The notes under the pieces: generated by a model
Database searches by the model: none
What the model saw: only the letters and a program-made list of their open reading frames with translations
Told to the model about the DNA's origin: nothing
Position numbers and translations under genes: made by a program
DNA from: Streptomyces sp. FIT100
Lineage (GTDB): Bacteria; Actinomycetota; Actinomycetes; Streptomycetales; Streptomycetaceae
Reading direction: 5' to 3'
Length of the DNA: 64,000 bases
Assembly: GCF_024584805.1 (NCBI RefSeq)
Contig: NZ_CP075715.1
Span: 2,654,001-2,718,000, forward strand
Shown here: positions 1 through 10,098 of the stretch, piece by piece
How positions within the stretch are numbered: the stretch's first letter is position 1
How the letters are laid out: every line of letters starts with the position of its first letter

Positions 1-944
1 GCCGGCTCAGCTCCGGCGGCGGCACGGCGATCGGCACCTGGCTGCGTCTCGCCGACCGGCTGCTGCACGCCGAGGACGTCCCGATACGTCACGGCATCCT
101 GCTCACCGACGGCCGCAACGAGCACGAGTCGCCGGAGGATCTGCGCGCCGCCCTGGACGCCTGCGCGGGCCGCTTCACCTGTGACGCCCGCGGCGTCGGC
201 ACGGACTGGGAGGTCAAGGAGGTCACCGGGATCGCGTCGGCGCTCCTCGGCAGCGCGGACATCGTCGCCGATCCGTCCGGTCTCGCCGCGGACTTCACAC
301 GGATGATGGAGACCGCGATGGGCAAGGAGGTCGCGGATGTGTCGCTGCGGCTGTGGACGCCCGTCGGCGCGGAGCTCGTGTTCGTGAAGCAGGTGGCGCC
401 GACGGTCGAGGAGTTGACGGACCGCAGGACGGAGGCCGGCCCGCGGGCCGGTGACTACCCCACCGGTTCCTGGGGCGACGAGTCCCGCGACTACCACGTG
501 TGCGTGCGGGTACCCGAGGCGGGCATCGGACAGGAGATGCTCGCCGCGCGGGTCTCGCTGATCGTCCCCGACCCGGCGGGCGACACCCCGCGGGCGCTCT
601 CCCAGGGTCTGGTCCGTGCGGTGTGGACGGACGACATGGCGGCCTCGACCTCGATCAACCCGCAGGTCGCGCACTACACGGGCCAGGCCGAGCTGGCCCG
701 CGTCATCCAGCAGGGCCTGGACGCCCGCAAGTCGGGGGACGTCGACGGAGCGACGGCGAAACTGGGCCGCGCGGTGCAGTTGGCGGCGGACTCGGGAAAC
801 GAGGACACTGCGAAACTGCTTGCGAAGGTGGTGGACGTCGTCGATGTGGCGACGGGTACTGTGCGCCTGAAGGCGAAGGTCGAGGAGGCGGACGAGATGA
901 CCCTCGAAACGCGCTCGACGAAAACGGTTCGCGTCAAGAAGTGA
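1..944 (+). CDS. VWA-domain protein, C-terminal part (5' truncated by window)
   Basis: The reading frame is open from the first bases of the window (codons start at base 3) and stops at 944; the start lies upstream. The visible part begins inside a von Willebrand A fold: the segment GILLTDGRNEHES matches the late beta-strand and TDG element of VWA domains. It continues into a C-terminal region with a helical tail of about 100 residues ending in a basic patch (TVRVKK). VWA proteins bind partner proteins through a metal site. The next gene, 51 bases downstream on the same strand, encodes an FHA protein, and such VWA/FHA pairs are usual in phosphoprotein signalling clusters of actinomycetes. The N-terminal metal-site motif (DxSxS) is outside the window, so activity cannot be judged. 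Confidence 0.8.
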   Translation, partial: RLSSGGGTAIGTWLRLADRLLHAEDVPIRHGILLTDGRNEHESPEDLRAALDACAGRFTCDARGVGTDWEVKEVTGIASALLGSADIVADPSGLAADFTRMMETAMGKEVADVSLRLWTPVGAELVFVKQVAPTVEELTDRRTEAGPRAGDYPTGSWGDESRDYHVCVRVPEAGIGQEMLAARVSLIVPDPAGDTPRALSQGLVRAVWTDDMAASTSINPQVAHYTGQAELARVIQQGLDARKSGDVDGATAKLGRAVQLAADSGNEDTAKLLAKVVDVVDVATGTVRLKAKVEEADEMTLETRSTKTVRVKK

Positions 945-995
945 ACGTGTCGGGCCGGTCCGCGGCCCGGACGGAGGAGAGGGGGAAGCACCGAC

Positions 996-2186
996 ATGCC
1001 GACCTGCCCGAACGGACACCAGTCGGGTTCCGACGACTGGTGCGAGGTCTGCGGCCATCGCATGGCCGGGGCGGGGGCTCCGGCGGGCGCGGTGCCGCCG
1101 CCTCCTCCGCCGCCGCCCGCGCCCGGTTACGGCTACCCCGGACCCGGCGGCCCCGACGCCACGGCCCACGCGGAGCTGTGCCCGCAGTGCCGTACGCCGC
1201 GCGAGGCGATGGCGCCGTTCTGCGAGGAGTGCCGCTGGAACTTCCTCACCAACACGGCGACTTCGTACACGCCTCTGGCACCGCCCCACCGCCAGCCCGG
1301 TCCCGGCGGCCCGGGAGGTCCCGGTGGACCCGGTGGTCCGGGAGGTCCCGGTGGTCCGGTCCCGGGGCTGAACCTTCCCCCCGGCTTCCAGGCCCAGCAG
1401 CAGCAGCCGCGCCCGCCGGACCCGTTCGAGTACCAGGGCTCGCGGCCCTCGCAGATGAACCGCCCCGCCGAGCCGCTCACCGGCGATCCTTCGGCGCCGC
1501 AGGCCCCGCAGCAGGGGCCGCCGCCGTCCTTCCCGCAGTCCGGTCCGCCCGCGCCCCCGCAGATGTTCCAGCAGCCCGGCTTCCCGCAGGCCGTCCCGGC
1601 CCCGCCGCCCCCGCCCACACCTCAGCACCAGCAGCCCCCGCAGCGCCCGCAGCCGGGCACCGGCGGGGACGACTGGGTGATCTCGCCGCCCTCACACGGC
1701 CGTCCTCAGCAGCCGCAGCACCCGCAGCACCAGTCCGTGCAGCAGCCGGGCCCGCCTCCTCCGCCGCAGTATGGGGCCCCCGCGAACTGGACGGCGTTCA
1801 TCGGGCCCGATCGCGTGTACTTCATGGCGATGATGCAGCGCAGCGGTCCCGAGGCCGCCGGGCTCAACCTCCCCGCGTACTCACCGGAGCAGCAGCATCC
1901 GCTCTCCGGCAACCAGGTCACGATCGGCCGCCGCCGGCATTCCACCGGCGAGTCGCCCGACATCGACCTGTCGGTGCCGCCGGAGGACCCGGGCGTCTCG
2001 CACCAGCACGCGGTCCTGGTCCACCAGCCGGACGGCACCTGGGCGGTGGTCGACCAGAACTCGACCAACGGCACGACGGTGAACGGCGCCGAGGAGCCGA
2101 TCCAGCCCTATGTGCCCGTTCCGCTCCAGGACGGCGACCGGGTGCACGTCGGCGCCTGGACGACGATCACCATGCGTCGCGGGTAG
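996..2186 (+). CDS. FHA-domain protein with N-terminal zinc ribbons
   Basis: 396 aa. ATG start preceded by a purine-rich RBS (GGAGGAGAGGGGG, 972-984). Two CxxC...CxxC zinc-ribbon motifs lie near residues 4-20 and 62-80 (CPQCRT then CEECRW). They are followed by about 200 residues of low-complexity Gly/Pro/Gln, including a Gly-Gly-Pro run around 1305-1362, and a C-terminal FHA domain at about 305-395. The FHA domain has the expected GRR, VSHQHA and NSTNGTTVNG motifs that bind phosphothreonine. The protein is probably a cytoplasmic phospho-reader adaptor partnered with the upstream VWA protein. Its last 20 bases overlap the end of the convergent methyltransferase gene. The family assignment of the FHA domain is secure; its partner kinase is unknown. 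Confidence 0.9.
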   Translation: MPTCPNGHQSGSDDWCEVCGHRMAGAGAPAGAVPPPPPPPPAPGYGYPGPGGPDATAHAELCPQCRTPREAMAPFCEECRWNFLTNTATSYTPLAPPHRQPGPGGPGGPGGPGGPGGPGGPVPGLNLPPGFQAQQQQPRPPDPFEYQGSRPSQMNRPAEPLTGDPSAPQAPQQGPPPSFPQSGPPAPPQMFQQPGFPQAVPAPPPPPTPQHQQPPQRPQPGTGGDDWVISPPSHGRPQQPQHPQHQSVQQPGPPPPPQYGAPANWTAFIGPDRVYFMAMMQRSGPEAAGLNLPAYSPEQQHPLSGNQVTIGRRRHSTGESPDIDLSVPPEDPGVSHQHAVLVHQPDGTWAVVDQNSTNGTTVNGAEEPIQPYVPVPLQDGDRVHVGAWTTITMRRG

Positions 2187-3174
2187 CGCCCAGGGGCCAG
2201 GCGTACGGTCCCTCGGGATCGTCGAGCCAGGCCCATTGGCGTCCACCGCTGACCGTGACGCCGAAGCGCTCCCGCTCCGGGCGCTGCTCACGCTGCCAGA
2301 GCGAGAGCGCTTCGTGCGGGTCCAGGCTGCCCGCGGTCAGGGCCAGCAGGAAGTCGAACAGGTCGCTGTCGGGGGCCCGCCGGGTCGGCCCGGCGGGCCG
2401 CGGGACCGGTGAGTGCGCCGGCGCACCGCCGCGAATCGGGACGAAGTATGCGGGAGTGTGCAGGAATCGCCCTTCCGCGTGCTCCGCGTCCCGCACGTGC
2501 AGCACGAGCAGTCCGGTGGCGAGCGGGGCGAGGATCCTGGCGCCCGGCCCGCACTGCCCCAGCCAGACCTCCGGCACGGACGCCGGAGTGCAGGTCGCGA
2601 TGATCCGGTCGAAGGGAGCGCGCTCCGGGCAGCCGCGTGCGCCGTCACCGGTGATCACGGCGGGGTGGCGGCCGGCCGCCGCGAGATGGGCGCGGGCGGA
2701 CTCGGTGATCTCCGGGTCGAGTTCGACGCTCGTCACGAGTGCGTCGCCGAGGCGGTGCGCGAGCAGGGCGGCGTTGTAGCCGGTCCCGGCGCCGATCTCC
2801 AGGACGCGGTGCCCGTTCCGCACCTCCAGCGCGTCCAGCATCCGGGCCATCAGCGACGGCTGGCTGCTGGAGGAGAGCAGCTGCCCGTCGCGTACGCGGG
2901 TGGCGAGCGGCCCGTCGGCGTACGCACCCCTCAGCCAGCGCCCGCGCCGCTCGGGGTCGCGGTCCCCGCACCAGAGCCGCTCGTAGCCGACGAAGGTGGA
3001 GACGTAGTAGTACGGCACGAACAGATGCCGAGGCACCTCCTCGAACGCCGCCCGCCAGGCCGGATCCTCCAGCGCGCCGGTCGCGGCGATGCGCCGCACC
3101 AGCGCCCGCCGCACCTCTGCGGCAGGGCCCGCGAAGGGGTCCCGCAGTGTTCGCGCATCCCGGTCTGCACCCAT
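2167..3174 (-). CDS. PIMT-like SAM-dependent methyltransferase
   Basis: 335 aa from ATG at 3174; an open frame continues further upstream but runs into the divergent globin gene, so this ATG is preferred. The SAM-binding motif VLEIGAGTGYNAALLA and the following acidic motif VTSVELDPEI are those of protein-L-isoaspartate O-methyltransferase (Pcm) relatives. The N-terminal part (PRHLFVPYYYVST) and the SSSQPSLMARMLD segment before motif I are also typical of this family. It probably methylates a protein or peptide carboxyl group. Such stand-alone actinobacterial members also serve peptide maturation systems, but no ATP-grasp or precursor gene is adjacent, so a repair role is equally possible. 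It is divergent from the globin gene with a 96-base gap. Confidence 0.82.
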   Translation of the reverse strand: MGADRDARTLRDPFAGPAAEVRRALVRRIAATGALEDPAWRAAFEEVPRHLFVPYYYVSTFVGYERLWCGDRDPERRGRWLRGAYADGPLATRVRDGQLLSSSSQPSLMARMLDALEVRNGHRVLEIGAGTGYNAALLAHRLGDALVTSVELDPEITESARAHLAAAGRHPAVITGDGARGCPERAPFDRIIATCTPASVPEVWLGQCGPGARILAPLATGLLVLHVRDAEHAEGRFLHTPAYFVPIRGGAPAHSPVPRPAGPTRRAPDSDLFDFLLALTAGSLDPHEALSLWQREQRPERERFGVTVSGGRQWAWLDDPEGPYAWPLGATRDAW

Positions 3175-3270
3175 ACCTCCACTTTCCTGCGGACCAGGGG
3201 CGTGAGCGAGCACTTTGCCAGGAGTCCTAGGGCCCGAGTCCTCCGCCGCCCGGTCTGAGACCATGGCAGG

Positions 3271-3675
3271 GTGAACGAGATTCCGAGGGGCACACTTCAG
3301 GAGCAGACCTTCTACGAACAGGTCGGCGGCGAGGAGACCTTCCGGCGCCTGGTCCGGCGCTTCTACGAGGGCGTCGCCGAGGACCCGGTCCTGCGCCCGA
3401 TGTACCCCGAGGAGGATCTGGGCCCTGCCGAGGAGCGCCTCGTGCTCTTCCTGATGCAGTACTGGGGCGGCCCGCGCACCTACAGCGACCGCCGCGGACA
3501 TCCGCGCCTGCGGATGCGCCACGCACCGTTCACCGTCGACAGGGCCGCGCACGACGCATGGCTGAAGCACATGCGGACGGCCGTCGACGAGCTGGGGCTG
3601 TCGGAGGAGCACGAGCGGCAGCTCTGGAACTACCTCACCTATGCGGCCGCGTCGATGGTGAACACCGCGGGCTGA
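3271..3675 (+). CDS. glbO: group II truncated haemoglobin (trHbO)
   Basis: 134 aa from a GTG start. The 2-on-2 globin fold is recognisable. [21 protein letters not shown] is the A/B helix region with the B10 aromatic residue. Next come [20 protein letters not shown] and [29 protein letters not shown], which contains the proximal F8 histidine (RMRHAPF), and a C-terminal W ([10 protein letters not shown]) typical of trHbO. The length fits the family. It is a cytoplasmic haem protein that binds O2 and is linked in actinomycetes to oxidative and nitrosative stress. No strong Shine-Dalgarno sequence is seen before the GTG (only GGCAGG). Confidence 0.93.
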   Translation: MNEIPRGTLQEQTFYEQVGGEETFRRLVRRFYEGVAEDPVLRPMYPEEDLGPAEERLVLFLMQYWGGPRTYSDRRGHPRLRMRHAPFTVDRAAHDAWLKHMRTAVDELGLSEEHERQLWNYLTYAAASMVNTAG

Positions 3676-3698
3676 CCACCCGCCTGCCCCCCCCACCC

Positions 3699-3726
3699 GC
3701 TGAGCACCGGCCGCTGAGCACCGGCC
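3699..3726. repeat. perfect 14-bp tandem duplication
   Basis: Two adjacent identical copies of GCTGAGCACCGGCC lie in the 164-base gap after the globin gene. No coding or regulatory role is evident. Confidence 0.8.
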
Positions 3727-3839
3727 GACGGATCCGGGGCGCAGTGAACCCGGTCCATGCGCCGGTCACGATCACATCAAGCTCACCCGCCGGGGCCCAC
3801 AGGCGGTTTCCCGATCCAGGTGCCCTCTGAAAGCATCCG

Positions 3840-6800
3840 GTGAACGTCGGGTGGGGGCATGTGGGGGCACAGGTGACGGGGTTCGTCCTTCTGCGCGTCG
3901 GAGCGCACCGGCTGCTGCTCGCCGCCGCCCTGCTCGCGGTGGTGCTGACCACGTCCGTGCTCGCCGCCCTCGCCGCGTTCTCCGGCTCGGTCGGGGACGA
4001 GGCACTCCGGCACACCCTGGGCGGCCGGGCCGCCTCCCCCGCCTCGCTCGTCGTCACCGCCGACGTCCCGCGTGAGCGGCGCGACGCGGCCCAGGAGGCC
4101 GTGGTCCGCGGGGCGCGGGAGACCTTCGACGGGCTGCCGGTGACCGTACGGAAACTGGAGCGCTCCGGATCGTACGCACTCCCCCGCGCCCTCCAGGTCC
4201 GCGAGGCCCGGGAGGCCCGGGAGGCCCCGGAGACCGGCGGCGGCGAACCGGACCTCACCCACCTCGCCGCCCTGGACACCTCCCGGATCAGGCTCGTGGC
4301 GGGCACCCTGCCCGGGCCGGCCCCGGCCGCGCGCACCGCTCCCGTACCCGTCGCACTGCCCGAGGCCGCCGCCGAGCGGCTGAAGCTCGGCCCCGGGGCG
4401 CGGATCCCGCTCGCCGACCGGCTGGGCGGGGCACCGCTGACGGTCCTGGTCACCGGCGTCTACCGGGCGGCCGACACCGGCGACGCGTACTGGCAGCTGG
4501 ACGCGCTCGGCGGGCGCGGGGTCCGCACCGTCGTCTTCACCACCTACGGCCCGCTGCTCGCCGACCCGTCCGTCCTCGCCTCCGGGCGCGCCACCTCGGA
4601 CACCACCTCCTGGGTGGCCGCCGCCGACTACCGCGGTGTCACCACGGACCGGATCGGCGCACTGCGCGATGCCGCCGCCCGCGGCCCCGAGGCGCTCCGC
4701 AAGGACCCGGCGTTCGGGGGCGGTGCGACCGTGACGACCGGGCTGCCGGCCGTGCTCGACCGCTTCGGCCGGGCGCTGCTGGTGTCCCGCTCGACCCTGG
4801 CGATCGTCGCCGTCCAGCTGGTGCTGCTCGCCGGGTACGCGCTGCTGCTGGTGGCCCGGCTGCTCAGCACGGAGCGCAACGGCGAGACGACGCTGCTGCG
4901 GGCGCGGGGCGCGTCGCACCGCCGGATCGCGGGCCTCGCCGCGCTGGAGGCGCTGCTGCTGGCCCTCCCGGCCGCCGTGTGCGCACCGCTGCTGTCGGGC
5001 CCGCTGACCGGGCTGCTCGCCCGGCAGTCCTCGCTCGACGCGATCGGGCCCCGGCTCGGGGCCGCCCCGGCCGCCACTGTCTGGCTGGTCGCGGCCGCGG
5101 TCGCGGTGTGCTGCGCCGCGGCCGTCGTGGCGCCCGCGCTGGCCACGTCGGACGGGGCGGTCGTACGGCTGCGGCGGGGCAGGTCCGCCGCGCTGCCCGC
5201 GCCCGTCCGCGCCGGGGCGGACGTCGGTCTGCTGGTGATCGCGGCGGTGGCGTACTGGCAACTGGACCGGCAGACCGGCGCGTTGGCCGCCGGTGGCGGC
5301 GGCGGTGCGCTCAGCGGTGACCGCGAGGGCGACCTGGGCATCGATCCGCTGCTCGTCGCGGCGCCCGCGCTGGCGCTGCTCGCCGGTACGGTGCTGACGC
5401 TGCGTCTGCTGCCGCCCGTGGCGCGGCTCGCGGAGCGGCGGGCCGCGAGCGGCCGGGGTCTGCCTGCGGCTCTGGCGGGCTGGCAGTTCAGCCGCCGCCC
5501 CCTGCGCGGTGCGGGTCCGGTGCTGCTGCTGGTCCTCGCGGTGGCGATGGGGATGCTGGCGATCGGGCAGAGCGTTTCGTGGGACCGCTCGCAGAGCGAT
5601 CAGGCGGACTTCAGGACCGGTGCTTCGGTGCGGGTGATCGACGCCAGGCCCGCGGGTCCCGGCCGGGCCGGCATGTACGCCGCGCTGCCGGGGGTGCGGG
5701 AGGCCGCCCCGGCGCACCGCACCACGACGACCCTCTCGGGCGGACGCAGGGCGACGGTGCTCGCGCTCGACACGGCCCACGCCGACGAGCGTCTGCTGCT
5801 GCGCGGCGATCTCGCGGACGAGCCCGTCGAGGGCCTGCTGCGGGCTGTCGCCCCTCCGAGGGCCCCGGGCGACGGCGGTGCGACCGCCGTCGCACTGCCG
5901 GACGGCTCCCGGCGGCTGGCGCTCGATCTGCGGATCACCGATGAGAGGGCTGCCTCCGGCCGGTCCGGCTCCGGGATCGCACCGCTCGTCACCGTCGTCG
6001 TCGAGGACCGCTACGGGATTCCGTACCGGCTGAACGCCGGGAAGGTTCCCGTCGACGGCCGGACCCACCGGGTCACGCTCGATCTGGACATGTCCGCACC
6101 GGGCGCCCGCGACGCACCCGCCGGGCCGCTCGGGCTGACCGGGCTGCTGCTCGACGGCGCCGCCCCCGCCGGAGCGTCCGAGCAGCACCGGCTGAGCGTC
6201 GAACGGCTGCTCACCGCGGGCGCCGACGGGATCGTCCGCCCGGTCCCCGCGGCGGCGGAGCAGGTGCGCTGGCGGGGCAGCAAGACCGGGACGGAGGACG
6301 GGGAGGAGCGCGACCCGGTGGGTCTGAGCCCGGTCGCCTCGCGGACGGTACCGCTGACGGTCTCGTACGGGACGGGGTTCGCGGCGCCCGCGGCGCCGGA
6401 CAACCGGGCCCTCGTGCGTACGGAGTTCAGCGTCCGCCTGACCGTTGCCCGCCCCACGTCCCCGGCGCGGATCACGGCCGTCGCCACGGACGGCTTCCTG
6501 CGGGCGGCCGGGGCGAAGCCGGGCGACAGCATCGATCTGGCGCTGGCCGGTGAGCAGTTGCGGGTGGTGCTGGTGAAGGCGGTGCGGGAGCTTCCGACGA
6601 CCGGTCCCGGCGCCGCGGACGCGGCCGGGGGCGCGCTCTCGGGCGCGGGCACGGGCGCGGGCACGGGGGGTGCGGACGGGGGCGCCCTCCTGCTCGATCT
6701 GCGGGCCGTCAACGCGGTGTTCGCCCATCGCGGAAGCTCCCCTCCGGCCCCGACCGAATGGTGGCTGAGCACGGCCCCCGGGAAGGCCGCGGAGGTCGCG

Positions 6801-7316
6801 GTCGCGCTGCGGACGGGCTCCGACACCGAGCCGGGCCAGGTCCTCGTCCGCGACGAGGCCGGCGCCGAGCTGCTCGGCGACCCGCTCGGCGCCGGCCCCC
6901 GCTCGGCACTGATGGCGGTCGCTGTCGCGGCGGCGGCGCTCGCCGCGGTCGGCTTCGCGGTGAGCGCGGCGGGCTCCCTGCGCGAACGCTCCGCCGAATT
7001 CGCCGTGCTGCGCGCCCTGGGCGCCCCCCGCAAGGGCCTCGCACGGCTGGTCGCCGCGGAGCAGAGCCTCCTCGTCGGCATCGGCCTGCTGGTGGGCCTG
7101 GCCCTCGGCGCCGTCCTCACCCGCGCCGTCGTCCCGCTGATCGTGCTGACCGGCCAGGCCGCCCAGCCCGTGCCCCAGGTCCTGGTCGAACTCCCGCTCT
7201 CCCGTGTCGCCCTGCTCCTCGCAGGCGTCGCCGCGCTGCCGCTGCTGATCGCCGCGACGATCGCCGTCCGCCGCGCCGATCCCGCGGTATCGCTCCGTCA
7301 CCAGGGGGACAACTGA
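3840..7316 (+). CDS. FtsX-like ABC transporter permease, very large
   Basis: 1158 aa from GTG 3840; GTG 3873 (codon 12), which has a G-rich stretch just upstream, is an equally good start. One N-terminal membrane segment (about 18-42) is followed by a long extracytoplasmic domain. Then come clusters of hydrophobic helices around residues 320-560 and 1020-1150, with the FtsX/MacB pattern (LLSTERNGETTLLRARGAS and RERSAEFAVLRALGAPRKG). This is the duplicated-permease architecture of MacB/LolC-like ABC systems that move lipids, peptides or drugs out of the envelope. It forms an operon with the next permease (1-base gap) and an ATPase. The substrate cannot be told from sequence. Confidence 0.88.
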   Translation: MNVGWGHVGAQVTGFVLLRVGAHRLLLAAALLAVVLTTSVLAALAAFSGSVGDEALRHTLGGRAASPASLVVTADVPRERRDAAQEAVVRGARETFDGLPVTVRKLERSGSYALPRALQVREAREAREAPETGGGEPDLTHLAALDTSRIRLVAGTLPGPAPAARTAPVPVALPEAAAERLKLGPGARIPLADRLGGAPLTVLVTGVYRAADTGDAYWQLDALGGRGVRTVVFTTYGPLLADPSVLASGRATSDTTSWVAAADYRGVTTDRIGALRDAAARGPEALRKDPAFGGGATVTTGLPAVLDRFGRALLVSRSTLAIVAVQLVLLAGYALLLVARLLSTERNGETTLLRARGASHRRIAGLAALEALLLALPAAVCAPLLSGPLTGLLARQSSLDAIGPRLGAAPAATVWLVAAAVAVCCAAAVVAPALATSDGAVVRLRRGRSAALPAPVRAGADVGLLVIAAVAYWQLDRQTGALAAGGGGGALSGDREGDLGIDPLLVAAPALALLAGTVLTLRLLPPVARLAERRAASGRGLPAALAGWQFSRRPLRGAGPVLLLVLAVAMGMLAIGQSVSWDRSQSDQADFRTGASVRVIDARPAGPGRAGMYAALPGVREAAPAHRTTTTLSGGRRATVLALDTAHADERLLLRGDLADEPVEGLLRAVAPPRAPGDGGATAVALPDGSRRLALDLRITDERAASGRSGSGIAPLVTVVVEDRYGIPYRLNAGKVPVDGRTHRVTLDLDMSAPGARDAPAGPLGLTGLLLDGAAPAGASEQHRLSVERLLTAGADGIVRPVPAAAEQVRWRGSKTGTEDGEERDPVGLSPVASRTVPLTVSYGTGFAAPAAPDNRALVRTEFSVRLTVARPTSPARITAVATDGFLRAAGAKPGDSIDLALAGEQLRVVLVKAVRELPTTGPGAADAAGGALSGAGTGAGTGGADGGALLLDLRAVNAVFAHRGSSPPAPTEWWLSTAPGKAAEVAVALRTGSDTEPGQVLVRDEAGAELLGDPLGAGPRSALMAVAVAAAALAAVGFAVSAAGSLRERSAEFAVLRALGAPRKGLARLVAAEQSLLVGIGLLVGLALGAVLTRAVVPLIVLTGQAAQPVPQVLVELPLSRVALLLAGVAALPLLIAATIAVRRADPAVSLRHQGDN

Positions 7317-7317
7317 G

Positions 7318-10098
7318 ATGAGTCCAGGACGTCTGCGTGAGCGCGAGCGTGAGCGCGCGGTCGCACCGTGGATACGGACCCGGCTGCGCACCGCGCCATG
7401 GGCGGCCGTCGCGTTCGGGGCGCTCGTGCTGGTCACGGCGTTCCTGGCGGCCGCGCTGCCGAGGGCGGTCGACGCGTACGAGACCAGGGGGCTGCGGCAG
7501 GACATCGCCGGCGCCCCTCCCGGCAGAACGGTGCTGGAACTGACCGCCCCGCAGCCGGGTTTCGGAATGTCGCAGTCCGAACGGGAGGAGGCCGTACGTC
7601 CGGCGGTGCTGACGGCCGTCCATCACCAGGTGCTGGCCACGCTCCCGGAGCCCGTGCGCGCGGATGCGCGCCAGTCGTCGTACGGGGTGCGCACCGTCGA
7701 GACGGTCACCGGGACGGACCCCTGGCTGCCGCGCCCCGACGCGGTGCCGCCCGAGTTCACCCTGGCCGCGCAGGCGGATCTGGCCGCCCATGCCACCGTA
7801 CGGAAGGGACGGCTGCCCGCCGCCCGCTCCGAGGTCACGGCGGCCACGAAGGAACTGGAGGGCGCCGCGACCGTCGCGACCGCCCGGTCCCTGCGCCTCG
7901 ACGTCGGTTCCGTCGTCCACTTCGGCGGCAAGGCCGGGGGTACACCGCTGGCCGTGCGGATCACCGGGATCGTCGAACCCGGGCAGCCGGAGGCCGGTTA
8001 CTGGTCCGCGGAGCCCGTGCTCCGCACGCCGGGCCTGGCCGCCCTGCCCACCACGCCGCCGATGCAGTACTGGAGAGCGGCGCTTCTGCTGCCGCCCGAG
8101 GCCGCGCCCGCGCTGCTCGGCACCCTCACCGAGCCGCAGCTCTACTGGCGGCTCGCCCCCGACCCCGGCTCGCTCACCGTGCGGGACGTACCGGCGCTCA
8201 CCGAGCGGATCGCGTCCCTGGAGAACGGTCCCGAGCTGCTGAGGCTGCGCGAGTTCGCCGGGGAGACCACCGCGCTGACCACGGGTCTGGAGACGGTCCT
8301 CGCCTCGTACACGTCCATGCGGGAGGCGATCGCGCCCGTCGTCGCGGTCGCGGCGATCGGCATCGGCGCGGTCGCCGCCGTCGTCCTCGCCATGACGGGT
8401 GGGCTCGTCACCGGGCGCCGGTCCGCCGAACTCGCCCTGCTGCGCTCGCGCGGCGGCTCACTGAAGGGCATCGGCGGGCGGCTGCTCGGCGAGTCCGCCG
8501 TGATCGCGCTCCCGGCGGCCGCCGCCGGTGTGCTGCTCGCCGTGGCCGCGGTGGCGGAGGCCCGGCTGCTGCCCGCGGTGCTCGGCGGGGCCGCCGTCGC
8601 CGTGCTCGCCTGCGCCGTGCTCCCGCTGTGGGCGATCGTCAGGCACCGGCGCCCGAGGGCGCAGGGCGGCCGTGACGACCTCGCCGACGCCAGGCCCGGC
8701 AGACGGCGTACGGTCGCCGAACTGACCCTGCTGGTCCTGTCCGTCGGAGCGGTCGTGGCGCTGCGCCGCCGCGGCACGTCCGGCGCCGGCAGCGGGGACT
8801 ACCTGGTCAGTGCCGCCCCGGTGCTGGTCGGGCTGATCGCCGCGCTCGTGCTCGTACGGCTGTATCCGCTGCCGCTGCGCTGGGCGGCGCGCCCGGCCCG
8901 GCGGCTGCGCGGTGCCGTCGGCTTCCTGTCGCTCGCCCGCGCGGGGCGCTCGTCGGCGACGGGTGCGCTGCCGCTGCTGGCACTGCTGATCGCGCTGACG
9001 ACGGCGGCGTTCGGCGGTTCCGTACTCGCCGGGGTCTCGGACGCCCGCGACCGGGCGGCGCTGCTGGCGACGGGCGCGGACGCGCGGATCTCCGCCCCCG
9101 GCGACCTGGCGGCCCTGCCGGAGGGGATGGACCGGGCGGTGCGCGGGACCGCGGGGGTGGCGGATGTGACCGCGGTGCGGATCGAGCGCAACACGGACCT
9201 GGCGTCGGGCGGGTCGGTGACCCTGGTCGGGGTCGAGCCGGAGTCGTACGCCCGCCTGGCGGGAGAGCTGGCGCTCGGGGCGTTCCCCGCCGATGCGCTG
9301 AAGGCGCCGGAGGGCGCTGGCGGGGTGCTGAACGCCGTCGCCTCGCCCGGGGTCGCCGAGCGGCTGGGCACGGCACCGCGGCGGATCAGGACGCTCGCCG
9401 GGGACATCACCGTACGGATCGCGGCGGTGCGGCCCCGCACCCCGGCCGTGCCCGACGCCGGCTTCCTGCTCGTGGACCGGGGCGGGCTTCCGGAGCGCGC
9501 GGCACCCACGACGCTGCTGGCCGCCGGCGCCGCGCTCGACGCACAGGCGCTGCGGGCCGCCGTACGCGACGCCGGCGAGGAGTTCTCCGTACGGCTGCGC
9601 AGCGAGGAGCGGTCCGCGTTCCGGGACTCGCCCCTCCAGTCGGGCGCCGAGCGGATCTACTCCGCCGCCATCGCGGCCGGCGCGGGCTACGCCGTACTCG
9701 CGCTGCTGCTCTCCCTGCTGCAGAGCGGACCCGAACGGACCATGCTGCTGGCCCGGCTGCGCACCATGGGTCTCACCACCCGCCAGAGCCGCCGTCTCCT
9801 CGGCCTGGAGGCGCTGCCCCAGGCGCTGCTCGCCGCCACGGGAGGTGTGCTCGTCGGCTGGGCCACGATCCGCCTCCTCGCCCCCGGCGTCGACCTGGCC
9901 CGGCTGGCGCTCGACGCCGCCCCGGGGATCGGTCCGGTGGACGGCGCGGAGGGCGCCTCGCTGCGTGCCGACGTGTGGTCGCTGACGGTGCCCGCGCTGG
10001 GCGTGGTGGCGCTCGCGGGGGCGGTGGCCGCGGGCCAGGCATGGTGGGCGGGGCGACGCGGATCGATCACCGAACTCAGGGCAGGAGACATGCGATGA
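7318..10098 (+). CDS. FtsX-like ABC transporter permease
   Basis: 926 aa; its ATG follows the previous stop by one base, so it is translationally coupled. It has the same architecture as its neighbour: an N-terminal membrane helix (about 22-42), a large extracytoplasmic segment, a helical group at about 335-420 containing GLVTGRRSAELALLRSRGGS, another at about 470-580, and a final group at about 780-920 with the permease element LLARLRTMGLTTRQSRRLL. The two permeases probably form a heterodimer with the ATPase encoded next. Its stop overlaps the ATPase start (ATGA, 10095-10098). The pair looks like an old duplication; the substrate is unknown. Confidence 0.88.
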   Translation: MSPGRLRERERERAVAPWIRTRLRTAPWAAVAFGALVLVTAFLAAALPRAVDAYETRGLRQDIAGAPPGRTVLELTAPQPGFGMSQSEREEAVRPAVLTAVHHQVLATLPEPVRADARQSSYGVRTVETVTGTDPWLPRPDAVPPEFTLAAQADLAAHATVRKGRLPAARSEVTAATKELEGAATVATARSLRLDVGSVVHFGGKAGGTPLAVRITGIVEPGQPEAGYWSAEPVLRTPGLAALPTTPPMQYWRAALLLPPEAAPALLGTLTEPQLYWRLAPDPGSLTVRDVPALTERIASLENGPELLRLREFAGETTALTTGLETVLASYTSMREAIAPVVAVAAIGIGAVAAVVLAMTGGLVTGRRSAELALLRSRGGSLKGIGGRLLGESAVIALPAAAAGVLLAVAAVAEARLLPAVLGGAAVAVLACAVLPLWAIVRHRRPRAQGGRDDLADARPGRRRTVAELTLLVLSVGAVVALRRRGTSGAGSGDYLVSAAPVLVGLIAALVLVRLYPLPLRWAARPARRLRGAVGFLSLARAGRSSATGALPLLALLIALTTAAFGGSVLAGVSDARDRAALLATGADARISAPGDLAALPEGMDRAVRGTAGVADVTAVRIERNTDLASGGSVTLVGVEPESYARLAGELALGAFPADALKAPEGAGGVLNAVASPGVAERLGTAPRRIRTLAGDITVRIAAVRPRTPAVPDAGFLLVDRGGLPERAAPTTLLAAGAALDAQALRAAVRDAGEEFSVRLRSEERSAFRDSPLQSGAERIYSAAIAAGAGYAVLALLLSLLQSGPERTMLLARLRTMGLTTRQSRRLLGLEALPQALLAATGGVLVGWATIRLLAPGVDLARLALDAAPGIGPVDGAEGASLRADVWSLTVPALGVVALAGAVAAGQAWWAGRRGSITELRAGDMR

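Noticed and set aside
1305..1362. Possible collagen-like domain in the FHA protein
   Set aside because: The Gly-Gly-Pro run is too short and irregular for a triple helix; treated as a linker.
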